A stretch of DNA of 64,000 nt from Sebastes aleutianus. Taxonomy: Eukaryota; Chordata; Actinopteri; Perciformes; Sebastidae. This document shows positions 23,109 to 33,750 of this stretch, one piece after another (within the stretch, counting starts at the first letter, position 1; each line of letters begins with the position of its first letter). The DNA lies in contig CAKAKS010000031.1 in assembly GCA_916700875.1 (NCBI GenBank), positions 4,654,477-4,718,476 on the forward strand, written 5' to 3'. The notes under the pieces were generated by a model that had not been told where the DNA came from, did not search any database, and saw only the letters and a list, made by a program, of their open reading frames with translations. Position numbers and translations under genes: made by a program.

Positions 23109-24510
23109 TGGAACCATGGAATCTATCTACAACTCTGCTCTTACTTTGAGTTGTGCAGGCTATCACCATGAGCGACTGAGTCAGCAAAAAGCCAAAGAGA
23201 AACCAAACACTAATACATAACTGTAAACTCAAAAAAGTTGCTGGTGGGATAAATGTAATTCTTGCTGTTCTTGCTGTGATTTTAATGCTGTGTGTAGTGT
23301 AATAACTCATTTGTTTGACTTTGGTATTTTATGTTTGGGCTTCCTGTTTGTGATCTCACTTTACTGACTGTATACCAAGTCTCTAACATCTTAGTTTTCC
23401 TTTTTTATGAATGTATAACTGTGACACAAATGCATTTAAAAAACATTTATCTATTTACTGCATGCGTTAAATTCTCAGAACACAATTACCAACCTATCTC
23501 ACATTTTGCATAAACATATTTCAAACACAAGTCCGTACAAACATCCGCTGTGCCCGCATGCACAAACTTTTTTTTTCTCCAGAAAATGTCTTATGGTACT
23601 TCAGATAGTCTCATTATTCTTCTTCTTCCACAAATATTTTGTGACCCTTCGACACCTCCTACACTTTTGTGACTGTAGACATGCTAAAAATACAACTCAT
23701 TGCGAGGAAGTTCTCTAAGAAATCCGCCTTATTGTTTAAAAAAAAAAAATATGCAACTTTTTTGTTGTTATTCACAGAGCAGAGGAATGTAGTGAAGACA
23801 TGGAGACCAGCAGGTGTGGATGTTACTTTATTAATGTCAGACAGGAACAGAACAAAAAAGAGCTCCATCTCCTATCTGTCCATCTGTATTCTTTGCCCAC
23901 ATGCCGGACACTGATGCTTCTTCCCCAGACTGATGGATCTGTGCGTGTCAACATGGCAGTACAGAGTTGCAAAGACAAAGTCAGCTGTCATGTTGACCAG
24001 TTATTTTCTTTATGTGGAATGATTCAGTGCTCCTGGTGCTGCTGCTGTCACATACTGGATCAGTATATAAAAAAGCCAAACTATCCCATTTTGTGCCAAA
24101 CCACAATTCATCAACCAAATTAATTTAAAAGAAAGGAAACACATCACACTAGATTAAGTCCAAACTGTACATTTTGTTTCTCTTCAGCGAACTGTAACAT
24201 CAGACTCACCTACATATACACCTTTGACGTATAGTTACAAAGACCACCCGTAACTCATCCTTCTCCGCAGTGCTCATTATCTTTATCCAGCTATTGTTCT
24301 GGCTTTGATATTTTGTTTACACATGACATCTATTATTCAGTCGCATCATTAGGCAGCAAGGTGAACCGATCATTTGCACATTAGACAGAGGTGAAACCGG
24401 CGACTATCATCATATATCTTGGCAGAGGGGAAAGTTGCATTAACACAATGCTTATGCAAAGTATTATGCACACGGAAAAGTTAAGTGGTATCAGTGCAGT
24501 TTTTAGCCTC
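23109..24510. other. unique stretch, no gene recognised
   Basis: Overlapping frames up to 107 codons (23800-24123) without family motifs. No RNA gene seen. Confidence 0.5.
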
Positions 24511-24959
24511 TTAAAGGAACAGTGTGGAACATTTTAGGGGGATCTATTAGCAGAAATGGAATATAATATTTATGTTTTCAGTAGTGTATAATCACCTGAA
24601 AATAAGAATCGCTGTGTTTCCATTAGCTTAGAATGAGTTTGTCATATCTACATAGGGAGCGGGTCCTCTTCACTGAGTCGGCCATGTTGCTCCGCCATGT
24701 TAGAACGGACAAACCGAACACTGGCTCTAGCGAGTACTTTTTGTGTTTTTACGTCACCTGAAGGCCACCGTAGTTCTCCAACACGCTTGTGAAACTGCGG
24801 TAATGTAAAGAAAAAGAGTGCAAAACCGTGGTACTGCCAGCCGCCATCTGACTTCCGTTGCTCCTAGAGCTGACCCGAATGCTTCGAAGCTTTGACAGTT
24901 GCCATGGTATTCAACCTCCAAATCACTATTGTTTTGAATGCTTTGTTTTTTTAATTCTC

Positions 24960-25582
24960 ACCTCCGCCGAGGCCAAAAGCCTAGGAAGGATGTTATGTTT
25001 TCACCGGCGTTGGTTTGTTTGGCGGTTTGTCCGTTTGGAGGATAACTCCAAAAGTCCGCAATGGATTTGAATGAAATTTTCTGGAGGGGTGGGGTGTGGC
25101 ACAATGAACAATCCATTAGATTTTGGTGGCGATCCAGATCATGATCCAGCTTCGGAAATTTGTTTTTGTAACTCCGCTCAGCCCGTGCATTAACACCACA
25201 GGCTTTAAGACATGCGCAGTTTAACTGATGACGTGTTCATGACGCGTCACCCTGCCTCTTTCCTTCTGCCTGCAGAGAGTGGGACAGAAAGAGAGCGGGG
25301 GTTGGAGGGAGGGGGGAACAACTGTAGATTCGGCGTATTTTCACATTAAACTCTGTGAAATTACAGTTGAGTTCGACCAAAGCACACTTGGTGATTGTTG
25401 GAAAGAGTAACGACGACGGTTTAGGTGAGTTTTACTTTGTTTCTGTCCAGTTTGAATGAAGTGTTTTATGCTGCTCCGCTACGTACAGCTGATCTCAACA
25501 TAAACAAAAATACACATGGATGATGGAGCAAGCTGAACGGAGAGGGGGGCGGAGGTCTGCGTTCTCCGAGTGCCATTCTAGT
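24960..25582 (+). mobile_element. family D copy 1 (D1), Helitron-like ends
   Basis: It starts ACCTCCGCCGAGGCC and continues through GGTTTGTTTGGCGGTTTGTC, CTCCAAAAGTCCGCAATGG, GATCCAGATCATGATCC, CATGACGCGTCACCCTGCC and GCTCCGCTACGTACAGCTG. It ends GGCGGAGGTCTGCGTTCTCC-GAGTGCCATTCTAG followed by T. The last 40 bases contain a short stem (CGGAG...CTCCG) about 9 nt before a terminal CTAG, like a Helitron 3' end. D2 at 55313-55975 is nearly collinear over the whole length. Confidence 0.75.
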
Positions 25583-25607
25583 ATATATATATATATATAT
25601 ATATATG
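25581..25607. repeat. (TA)n microsatellite
   Basis: A TA run immediately after the CTAG terminus of D1; either the insertion target or grown from it. Confidence 0.92.
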
Positions 25608-26050
25608 TACAAATAATGTTTAAATCTCAAAATAGCCCATGAAATAAGGAATAATCCCACAGCATAATTCATTATTCATAGGGTTAGGGTCAGGGTTAAT
25701 AAAATTATTAGTTATTCTCAGACAGATGTCACAGTTTGTTGTGTGTACTTAAACAGGGGAGATGGAGACACACAGACAAAATAAAAACGTGCCGCGCCAC
25801 AAAGCTTTGAATACCTTTGAATATTTCTTACCGAAGCTGCAAAGCCCAAAAAATGGTATTCGGGACAGCCCTAATTGCTCCTAATGTAGTGTTATTATGG
25901 GTGGTCTCTGAGAGAGGCGAATGGCTTTACCACGGTTTTGCACTCGGTGGCTCACGTTACCGCAGACTTCAAAAGGGAGGAGTGAGCGGAGGGGTACAAT
26001 GTGCAACCACACCACTAGATGTCACCAAATGCTACACACTGTACCTTTAA

Positions 26051-26184
26051 GAGAAAGTGCCTGTTACGACCCACATGAGCGATTTGCCTGCATTTGTCAG
26101 TCCTGTCACACCACGCTGCCCCAATCTGCCCTGCTCTCCTCTAACACAGACAATAACACCACTGTTGTTATCATCACGCACCAG
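26051..26184. other. short unique spacer
   Basis: Between C1 and the Harbinger-like element; no feature seen. Confidence 0.5.
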
Positions 26185-27106
26185 AGGCCTGTACTACCAA
26201 GCAGGATTTTGGCGTTAGTGAGGTAACTTCAGGGTTAACCCTTCAGGGCTTCCGTCCTACGAAGGTGGATCACTTCTTACCGGGGTAGATCGCCATGGTA
26301 ACTTTTGCTGAATTGCTAACCTGCTCCGGAGCAGGTTATGTTCCAGATAAGAGATCAGCTCGTATAAAAGCACCGCCTACTGACCAAGCAAAGCTGAGTG
26401 CGCGGATCGTATGATAATATTACACACATATGAAGAAGTTTAAGTCATAATCCAACCTATCAACACAGTTTAAACTGACAAATGCAGAAAGGACAGCTGG
26501 ATTTTTGCTGTGGGTGTTTACCGCTTTGATGTATATTTTTATATTAATTTTTTCTTGCTCTTGAGTCCGTTTCACACCGCCGGTGACGGGGATGCAGATG
26601 AAAGAAGGCTGAAATAGTCACACACGCCGCATCCTTGTTAATTGGCATAATGAAGTATAATCCATTCATCCATAACACTTCTAAAAACTATTTATATCTA
26701 GACGACTATATCTGACTTTTGAGTGTCCCGTTAAATTAATAAGTCTGTTAATTTACGCATTCACACATCAGGAGTTTTTTTCTTTTGCCAGCTGTTCTTC
26801 CTGCATTTGGCAGCTTCAACCGTGTTACTTTTAGCCCTGATTAAGTGTTTAACTTCTTCGTATTTGTCTAATATTGTTTGCTCTTCCTTCGTAAAATGTG
26901 CCGCTCTGCCTTTCTGTCTGCAAGTCTGTAGACTTGTCCATGTCTGTGATTGGTCACATGCTGCAAACTCCGCCCCCTTCATGTGAACCCGCTCACAACC
27001 AGATGGGGAAACCCTGGGTTGAGTTGATAACCACCTTCGTAGGACCGCTTAGCGGGATCTTAGTTGTATGGTATGGTATGTTGAACTTGCTTCGTAGTAC
27101 AGGCCT
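26185..27106 (-). mobile_element. Harbinger-like element O with a Myb/SANT-like remnant
   Basis: The ends AGGCCTGTACTACCAAGC and TTCGTAGTACAGGCCT are inverted repeats. Sub-terminal CCTACGAAGGTGGATCAC and ACCACCTTCGTAGGACCG are a second inverted pair. CAG lies next to both ends as a possible 3-bp duplication. The minus strand at 26761-26982 keeps a short reading frame like the Myb/SANT-like DNA-binding protein encoded by PIF-Harbinger transposons. The DDE nuclease gene is absent, so the copy is non-autonomous. Confidence 0.75.
26761..26982 (-). pseudogene. Harbinger-type Myb/SANT-like protein, N-terminal remnant
   Basis: The 73-codon frame contains AHFTKEEQTILDKYEEVKHL at about residues 28-47, then IRAKSNTVEAAKCRKNSWQK to about residue 67. 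The spacing F-T-x-E-E...L...Y...K..I.AK....A.....W.K is that of the trihelix Myb/SANT-like domain in Harbinger accessory proteins and in host genes derived from them. In PIF-Harbinger elements this protein binds DNA and helps bring in the transposase. The frame stops soon after the conserved Trp (W-Q-K-K-K-T-P-D-V), so the rest of the domain and any C-terminal part is missing. It lies wholly inside the AGGCCTGTACTAC-ended element, which supports the family call. It is a fossil rather than a working gene. The domain name rests on motif spacing, not on a search. Confidence 0.6.
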
Positions 27107-29000
27107 CAGCAGAGATATTTCCAAGACTGGAGTTTAGGTTTGCATTAGCTGCTATCATGACACATGTTTGTGGAGCACATGTGGGCAACAGGTTGGAGCT
27201 CTGATGTGCTGAGCCAGTGGCAGCCACCACAGCTGAGAGCGATCCTGTGAGGCGCTTGCAAAGTCAGCAAAAAAGTGCTCCCAAATAAGCCCCGAACTGC
27301 GATTAATGCTCAGCACCCTTTCCGCCCCTATCGTCACATCATGGTTGAAACTATACGGCCCACATTAACAGCTTGAGCAGCCTGTACTTATACTGACTCA
27401 CCGGCACTAAAGGCACACTAGGCATCTGAGGTAGGATACGGCTTTCACAGCAGGATGTGGCAGAGTGTAGCCGGATTAATTCTTTTGATAGCGATAGTCC
27501 CTTTTCAGGTGTGCCGTTGAAAACATCATGTCCACTTCAGAGTTAACTTTGAATGGACTACAGAGGGCAAAAAAGTATAGTCATTCAGAAAGCAAAAGGG
27601 TGAAAAAATAAAAGCATAATAGCATCAATTTCATGTCTGTATTTGAGAAATAAAGACAGCTGAAAACTTGAAAGGTTTTTTAAAGGAACGTACTGTAGCA
27701 TGGGCAGATTTGTTTGTTTGCGAGAAAGTGAATAAAGTTATATCCAACAACGGGCAGCTGCTGGCAAGATTCCACCAACAAAAGTGATGGTGCATCAGTT
27801 GGTCGGAATCCAAAAAAAAGTGTTCCCTTGTTGAGTTGGAGTACTTGTCAGAAAAAAGGTTTTGTTTGGTAAAGTTACAACTGTTCTCGCAGCGAGAGAG
27901 TATTTATTGTCTCTCTGGGATTTCACTTTTTTAACTTTTAAGAGCAGTGTCTGGGTACGAGAGATGCACTCTGTTCCCCTCAGCCTGCTGGACAGCCTCA
28001 TACAGCAAAAATGAACAATGTGATAACAATCAGGTATAGAAGTCTTGTTTTCAGACACATCTTTGTTGACAGAACTGAACTGCAGGAAGTTTTGTGAAAC
28101 TGACTCTGTAAGCTGAAACTTGCCCCCCACAATGTTAAGAAAATGACTTTTTATACTGCTACTCGTATCTTTAATTAAGACCATTATTGCCACCCAATCC
28201 AGTCTAAAGTTAATGTCGTTTTAATTTAGATAACATGAGATGTAGCCACTTCCGAGCTATAAGAATCACTTTACTCTGTAGCCGATAATTTGATTCAGTA
28301 ACATCTTGAAGCTGATATTCCCCCTCTATGCCTGTTAACTTAATGAAGTCCTCTGCACAGACATGTTGTCACAGCATAACATGTGAAAAATGTATTTCTA
28401 AACTTAAGTATCTTCTGCAAAAAAACCCAAAAAGAAACCTATGTGGTCATAAAATCATGGGGAATATAGCAAGATAATCAGATACCAACAAATTAAAGGA
28501 AAAAAATGCATGATGAGAGGAGAAATATAATGAATGCAGATGATTTCATACAGGCCACGAAGAGTTCCTAAATGCTCTAATGAGTACGAAAATGACGTGA
28601 ATCAATCAATCATGACCTTTGCAGTCACCATATGTTAGACAGCACCCTCCGCCACCATCATCGAAACAACAAATAAAGGAATATCTTGTGGATGGATGGT
28701 GCTCTGTGCCTTCAGTAGAGCTCCTGAGATTTATATCTATGACAAGGAGCATTATAGGTGATCTGGTTCACCTGCCATCTGCTCACCAATGGGCATTGTG
28801 GCAGAGCGGAAAAATGGGTGTAGTTTTTCACGCGCTAGAGGTGGCGATACATCAGACCGGCAGTCCAGAGTAGGCTTGCATGACCACGCCCCCTTTTGGG
28901 GGAAAACAAATCATGTGTCCCTCAAAGAGGGTAGCAGCGTAAACAGAATAATTTGAGAGATGTCTCCAAACTTCTAATTTAAAGAAACCGGTGATAGTAA
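27107..29000. other. unique stretch, no gene recognised
   Basis: The 132-codon minus-strand frame at 27795-28193 and the 84-codon plus-strand frame at 28619-28873 have no motifs and no exon-like context. An extended half-site TGACCTTTG lies at 28614-28622. Nothing more is claimed. Confidence 0.45.
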
Positions 29001-29010
29001 TAATGCTATT

Positions 29011-29090
29011 TGCTATGTAGCTGGTTGCACCAACAATAAATCAAAAAACGCTGACCTCAGATATGTTCCCCTGTCATGTCCTAAAAAAGG
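29011..29090 (+). pseudogene. possible THAP-like zinc-finger remnant
   Basis: The frame from 29011 reads CYVAGCTNNKSKNADLRYVP and then LSCPKK. A C-x4-C pair followed by x-N-x-K and a hydrophobic-Pro turn resembles the first third of a THAP (C2CH) domain, found in P-element-like and other transposases and in host THAP proteins. The later Cys and His of the signature are not visible; the sequence runs straight into the AGTGGAGT repeat. It is very short, so it could be chance. If real it is the 5' remnant of a transposon gene. Confidence 0.25.
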
Positions 29091-29763
29091 AGTGGAGTGG
29101 AGTGGAGTAAAAAGTACAACACTTGCCTACAAAATGTAGAATGTAGAAGTATTAAGTAGCATCAAATGGAAATACTGAAGTAAAGTACAAGTACCTCAAA
29201 ATTGTACCTAAGTACTGGGGGTGGGAATCAATTTGCCTATATATCGCGATTTCTTTTTTTTTTAGGATTTTGAAATTGATTTTTTTTTTTATTGCCAGAA
29301 TCGATCTAATCAATATAAGGTGATGGGAGAGCTAGCGACAGATTTGGCGACGTTAGCGGAAGTATACGTGTGTGACCACGTCCGGTTATGAAAATAAGGT
29401 GCTAACAAAGGGAACTATATAATACATATATAGAAATAAGATTGATTGGATTATATTCAACAGAAATATAAAACATGTTACATGTCCATTATAAAAAAAA
29501 GTACCACTAAATTGTGAGGGAAATGTCTTTATTCTTTGATTTTTGGGTTGCTGGAAAAAAAATCTAAAAATCCTGACAGTGCATTTTTACTTTATCAATT
29601 TAGAGATTTTCCAAAATAAAAGTCCCTAGAAGTGTATGATTCAACTTTTTCTCATGATCTAGTGTTAAAAAAAATTAACAAAAATCTCAATTATTACATG
29701 GCTGTGTTAAATACTCAATTCTGATTAGTCAATCAGGGCGTTCTGCGGTCTGTAATTTCTCTA

Positions 29764-29823
29764 TAACAGACCGTTGCTATGTATAGCAGACCGTTGCTAT
29801 GTATAGCAGGCCGTTGCTATGGG
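29764..29823. repeat. three tandem 20-bp units
   Basis: ACAGACCGTTGCTATGTATA, GCAGACCGTTGCTATGTATA and GCAGGCCGTTGCTATGGGCG follow one another, the third degenerate. Confidence 0.85.
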
Positions 29824-29903
29824 CGCAGCTCTGATGTCGGACTCTGGTGGACCGTTTTTGTGACAAAATATTGATTTCTTAAGTAAGTAGCCGTGTAATA
29901 AGC

Positions 29904-29976
29904 GGGATAATGTACAGCTAGCGGGTCATTGTTGTGAAAGAATCACAACAATGACCGGCTTGCTGTACATTATCCC
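29904..29976. repeat. 33-bp-stem hairpin
   Basis: Arm 29904-29936 (starts GGGATAATGTACAGC) and arm 29944-29976 (ends GCTGTACATTATCCC) are reverse complements with two mismatches around a 7-nt loop (AAAGAAT). Confidence 0.9.
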
Positions 29977-30176
29977 TTACATATCAAATCGCAATATTTG
30001 TAGAATTGCAATACTTAAAAATCGCAATACATATCGAATTGATTCCCAAGTATTGTGATAGTATCAAATTGGGAGATAGGCGTATCGTCCCAGCCCTGAT
30101 AAGTACAGTACTTGAGTAAATGTACTTAGTTATATTGTACCACTGCTAGTCTCGTTGTGTTTATCATATTTGTATT

Positions 30177-30553
30177 TTAAAGGAACCGTGTGTAACATTT
30201 AGGGGATCTATTGGCAGAAATGCAATATGATATTATTAAGTATGTTTTCTTTAGTGTATAATCACCTGAAAATAAGAATAAGTGTGTTTTTGTTAACTTG
30301 GAATGAGCTGTTTATATATATATATAATATCTACATAGGGAGCGGATCCTCCTCACGGAACTGGCCGCCATGTTTCTACAGTAGCCCAGAACGGACAAAC
30401 CAAACACTGGCACTAGATAGGGACATTTGTGTTTTTGCGTCGACCACCGTAGTTCTCCTAACAGGCTTGGCCATGCACGGAAGAGGTTTCAGTTGGTTGC
30501 AATTTGCGACCTCACCGCTAGATACCGCCAAATCCTACACAGTGCACGTTATA
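30177..30553 (+). mobile_element. TTAA MITE family C, copy 2 (C2)
   Basis: TTAA-AGGAACCGTGTGTAACA at the left and TCCTACACAGTGCACGT at the right; the right TTAA is mutated. The interior has GGAGCGGATCCTCCTCACGG, CGGACAAACCAAACACTGGC and CACCGTAGTTCTCC. The 185-codon plus-strand frame at 30227-30784 starts inside this MITE and is treated as chance. Confidence 0.85.
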
Positions 30554-30570
30554 AATGTGGGGAAAAGATT

Positions 30571-30631
30571 GACATTGGACTATCCCTTTAAGGATATTGT
30601 CCAATGTCAAAGGACTATTCCTTTAAGGATA
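30571..30631. repeat. small hairpin and 20-bp direct repeat
   Basis: GACATTGGAC (30571-30580) pairs with GTCCAATGTC (30599-30608). GGACTATCCCTTTAAGGATA is repeated with one mismatch at 30612-30631. Confidence 0.8.
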
Positions 30632-31487
30632 TACTTAGTATCAGCTGTATTTACATTAATTAACTTTATTAATATTGCTTTATATCTGCCATGTCTCATT
30701 TGTACCATGCGCATAATATACTGTACCATGTTAACTGTATCATTTAATATAAATGGCAGCGGTTTTAGCATTAGCAGGATTTAAGGACTCTTTGTGGTTT
30801 GGATCTCTAGAGTCAGAGTCTGCTGAGAGCATGGGGGTCCAATTTCCATAGTTCGTTGTAACAGTCAGAATAGAGTTGAATCTATTGTTGAATTGAACTG
30901 GATTTAAATTACCAAGAAGTCTGGTCTCACACCAGCAACCTGGTATACAGTAATTCCCTCACTGTCGGGTTCTATGTCCATGAAACAAGTAACCACAAGG
31001 GATTTTTTTTCTTTTTCATTCAAAAGGGTTTGTCTCACTAACAACCTTCCCCACTGCTGCACGTTACACTTAATTAACTTGCCTCCAATTCCTATTACCT
31101 TACTGTACCAACGTATCTCCTCTTAGAAAGATTAACTGTGAAGGAAGAGTACGAAATAATGTCCCGGAGCTTGTCTTTCGAAGAATGCGAGTTGTCATCT
31201 GACACATGACTTCTTTTTTTTTTATCAAGGTAGCTTATACTTCCTTCATTCTTTTGATGTGTCATACTCGCCGTAATTGATTCCGCTCACTCCTGTCATG
31301 CTTTTGACTGCAATTTGCAGTGCAATATGCCGCCCTGAACTTTTTGAACCCATAGCATAATGGAAAAGCTGTAGAGCCTACGAAGCGTGAATTATCACCT
31401 GGTCTTGCACATAATGCTGCTGGCACAAGAACAGAGACGCTCAGCATGTCCTCCGCAGTAAGAGAATTACATTTTTGATGAAGTTGG
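30632..31487. other. unique stretch, no gene recognised
   Basis: No motif-bearing frame and no repeat match. Confidence 0.5.
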
Positions 31488-31509
31488 AGAGAGAGAGAGA
31501 GAGAGAGAG
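31488..31509. repeat. (GA)n microsatellite
   Basis: Eleven GA units. Confidence 0.93.
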
Positions 31510-31599
31510 GAGCTATTGTTGCTTGACTATGTAAGCTCCAGACGCTTGGAGAAGTAGCTAATTCGATTCCTGTAGTCTTACGGGTGTCTTCTCTAAATT

Positions 31600-32430
31600 C
31601 TCTGTTTCCCTTCGTGAAAATTTAAAGCTGAAATGTAATCAAAGCTCATTTGCTTCTCAGACTGAAAAATAATAATGATAATAATAAACGGGGTTTGCGC
31701 ATAGCTTGAGTTCGAACCATTGGACTTATTAAAAAAATGTCAATTTAGCACTGGAATATCAGATATTCTCATGTCTAGAGCTGCTGCTAATTAATGTTTC
31801 CTTTTTTTCCTCCGTTTAAAAAGTGCCATATGAGCTATAAGATGGAAGCAATACTGTGTGTTTTTCTGTCGTCCAATTACACCCAGTGCCATTTATCATC
31901 CGTTAAAGGCTTCAGCGTTTTGTTTGTGCTGATGCCGCCTTTCACTAATACAAAACTTCTTAAAAAAACAAAACAGCCATGCTGCCATGAGAAAAAAGTC
32001 TTTGAAATACATGGCGCTTATATAAATAAATTTGCTTGTGTTTATTCTGTCAGTCTCCTTGATTACTTGGATTCAGTGATATTTCCAAGATGAAACAAGT
32101 CACAAATTTGGCTTGACAAGCAGGGAGGCATTTATGTATGAGAAGAAAATGTGTTTGTATTATGTTTTCTCTTCCTCTTTACATAAGCGAGGGCGCCCTG
32201 CCCACAAGTATTTGAGAGTATTAGAGAACTTTTGCGTTTGCAATCCACCGTTTCCACTGATGAATCTTATTTTTGCCAATTATAAGAGTGGACTTTTTAA
32301 ACTTTTTTATTACCTTTTGATATTTTAATTTAGCAAGCCGCGGTGTTCGATGTGAACATAATGTCTTCGATGCAGACGGCTAGATCAAACCGCGGCGCCT
32401 TTTTCTCCCACACTGGTGTCATTTTGACTG
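31600..32430. other. unique stretch, candidate conserved non-coding DNA
   Basis: The longest repeat-free block in this half of the window. It contains TAAT and TTTAATT cores, a CCATATGAGC E-box region near 31826, CCAATTACACC and a paired CCGCGGTGTTCG/AACCGCGGCGCC near 32340-32396. No frame carries a recognisable protein. Calling it conserved is inference from its texture only. Confidence 0.25.
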
Positions 32431-33750
32431 TTGATCAAGAATGTAAAAAAAACCTACACTGGCAATCTATTTCAATTTCCAAAGGACTTCCTGTAACCCA
32501 GAAACAAGTACAGCCTAGAGGAGAGAAGTGACGAAAGATGAAACAAAGTGACTGTGTTCTTTGCACTAATAGTATATAACCCAAAATGTTTTTTTCAAAG
32601 TCAGCTCGGGGCTAAAAAGTCATTTGTTTAATGGCTTCTGCCCAGCATGAAGCCAGCAGTCTATTTTTAAAAAAGTGATAGGTGGACCACACCTTCAGAA
32701 CGCCGCAACCGTAGTGTATCCCCAAACGGCCTTTTAGCTCGATTTCAATGAACACCCCTTCGACTTTCTAAAGCCTTGCATGGTGACTAGGTGAGAACAA
32801 TGAGAGAGGGCAAGAGAGGAGAGTGAAAGAGGATGAAGAACAGGAGGTAAAGACTGAAAGAAAGAGCCCTGCTGTACATCAACTTGAATCAAAGGCCTCT
32901 GCTCTTTTTATTTCACTCCTTTCATTCCTTTGTTGTCTGTGCACCACTGTCGCTGCTCTCTGTAGTCACGGAGGCCTTTTCACTTGTCACTTTGCTCAAC
33001 GTGGCGCAGCAGAGAGGTCCCATCATGACTTGAGAGGATCTGAGTAGACCTCTGCTACCACCTAGAGGTCTCAGCGGTAGTGGCGTCACATCTCAGCTTG
33101 TCAGAGAAACCAATCACCAATCAGATTGACACTTTTTGTGTGTCGTTGATTTGAAAGACATAAATGACTATTTGATATTACATTTTATACTCTGTTAAAG
33201 CTAAAGCAATGACCACTGATGTTTAAAATCTGTTCCTTTTTAAGCACATTTGGAAACTTTGTTTGTGACAAGATGTGACTCATGCATTTTTCTACCCCAT
33301 CCATCAAAGCCACCTGGGTGAGACAGAAAGGGAGGCTGTGGAGGCTTCAGACAGATAAGGTTTCAGTTTCAAAGCTGTCAGCCGGGATAGAATTTCTAGC
33401 ACCGCCTCTACATTTGAGCCTCGACTACCTTCACTTTAGAAAAAAAAAAAAATCCACAGACACTATTGCCCCCCTTTAAATTTGCATAACAGTCCCAGAT
33501 AGGCAGGTATGTGATATAAGTACTTCACAGGGCTTATTCGTACCTGGAGAGACCAGCAGGGGAGGGGGATCAGTTTCTTTGATTTTGCCAGTGCTTTAAA
33601 ATCATCAAGCTCCTGCTGCTTTGGGGAGATGCTCATAGCGCTGCAGCTTGGTTTTTCTAGAGTTACCTCAAATGTGACAGTTTGTCTGATAGCAGAGCGA
33701 ATGTTTTACAGCGTGGTGCAGCATCTGCACGTCACCTTACATTCCTCAGA
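32431..33750. other. unique stretch, no gene recognised
   Basis: A 74-codon frame (32823-33047) starts with a charged stretch but has no motif or exon context. Poly-A near 33440. Confidence 0.45.

Larger units (their letters stand above)
24865..25873 (+). mobile_element. hAT-like element nested in C1 and itself split by D1
   Basis: TAGAGCTGACCCGAATGC at the left and GTATTCGGGACAGCCCTA at the right form an inverted repeat. The flanks are GTTGCTCC and ATTGCTCC, an 8-bp target duplication with one mismatch, the length expected for hAT elements. The family D copy at 24960-25582 interrupts it. No transposase is left. Confidence 0.75.
24511..26050 (+). mobile_element. TTAA MITE family C, copy 1 (C1), host of a nested hAT-like element
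   Basis: Left edge TTAA-AGGAACAGTGTGGAACA; right edge GCTACACACTGTACCT-TTAA. The left arm runs to 24864 and the right arm resumes at 25874: ACTTCCGTTGCTCC joins TAATGTAGTGTTATTATG. Shared blocks with C2 and C3: TAATCACCTGAAAATAAGAA, GGACAAACCGAACACTGG and CGTAGTTCTCC. The inserted kilobase is a separate hAT-like element. Confidence 0.85.
29691..29979 (+). mobile_element. MITE K (TTATTACATGGCT end) with a terminal hairpin
   Basis: The left end TTATTACATGGCTGTGTTAA is matched by AGCCGTGTAATAAGC at 29889-29903, an imperfect inverted repeat. Just after it lies a long hairpin (29904-29976), and inside are three tandem 20-bp units (29764-29823). It interrupts J2, whose CGCAATATTTGTAGAATTGC part resumes after it. 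Confidence 0.6.
29216..30099 (-). mobile_element. family J short form (J2), nested in U and split by K
   Basis: Its window-right end, GGGAGATAGGCGTATCGTCC-CAGCCCT, is the family J head; the matching J1 head is at 4735. CAATACTTAAAAATCGCAAT and AAGTATTGTGATAGTATCAA confirm it. The 7-bp TAAGTAC at 29209-29215 and 30100-30106 is the likely target duplication. It lacks the 0.5-kb interior of J1. K occupies about 29691-29979. Confidence 0.75.
29086..30150 (+). repeat. AGTAC-rich repeat U, split by J2
   Basis: The left part has GGAGTGGAGTGGAGTAAAAA, AGCATCAAATGGAAATACTG, TAAAGTACAAGTACCTCAAA and CCTAAGTACT. The right part has AAGTACAGTACTTGAGTAAA and TGTACTTAGTTATATTGTAC. This is a common fish interspersed repeat. 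The two parts are separated by J2 (29216-30099) with TAAGTAC on both sides. Confidence 0.7.

Noticed and set aside
25680..25700. GGGTTAGGGTCAGGGTTA, telomere-like
   Set aside because: Only about three imperfect units inside a transposon fossil; not a telomeric array.
30227..30784. Plus-strand frame of 185 codons, the second longest in the window
   Set aside because: It starts within MITE C2 and runs on into simple hairpin and AT-rich sequence; no motif, no exon signals.
31700..31722. GAGTTCGAACCATTGG, resembling a tRNA B box
   Set aside because: No A box at the right distance and no clover-leaf fold nearby.
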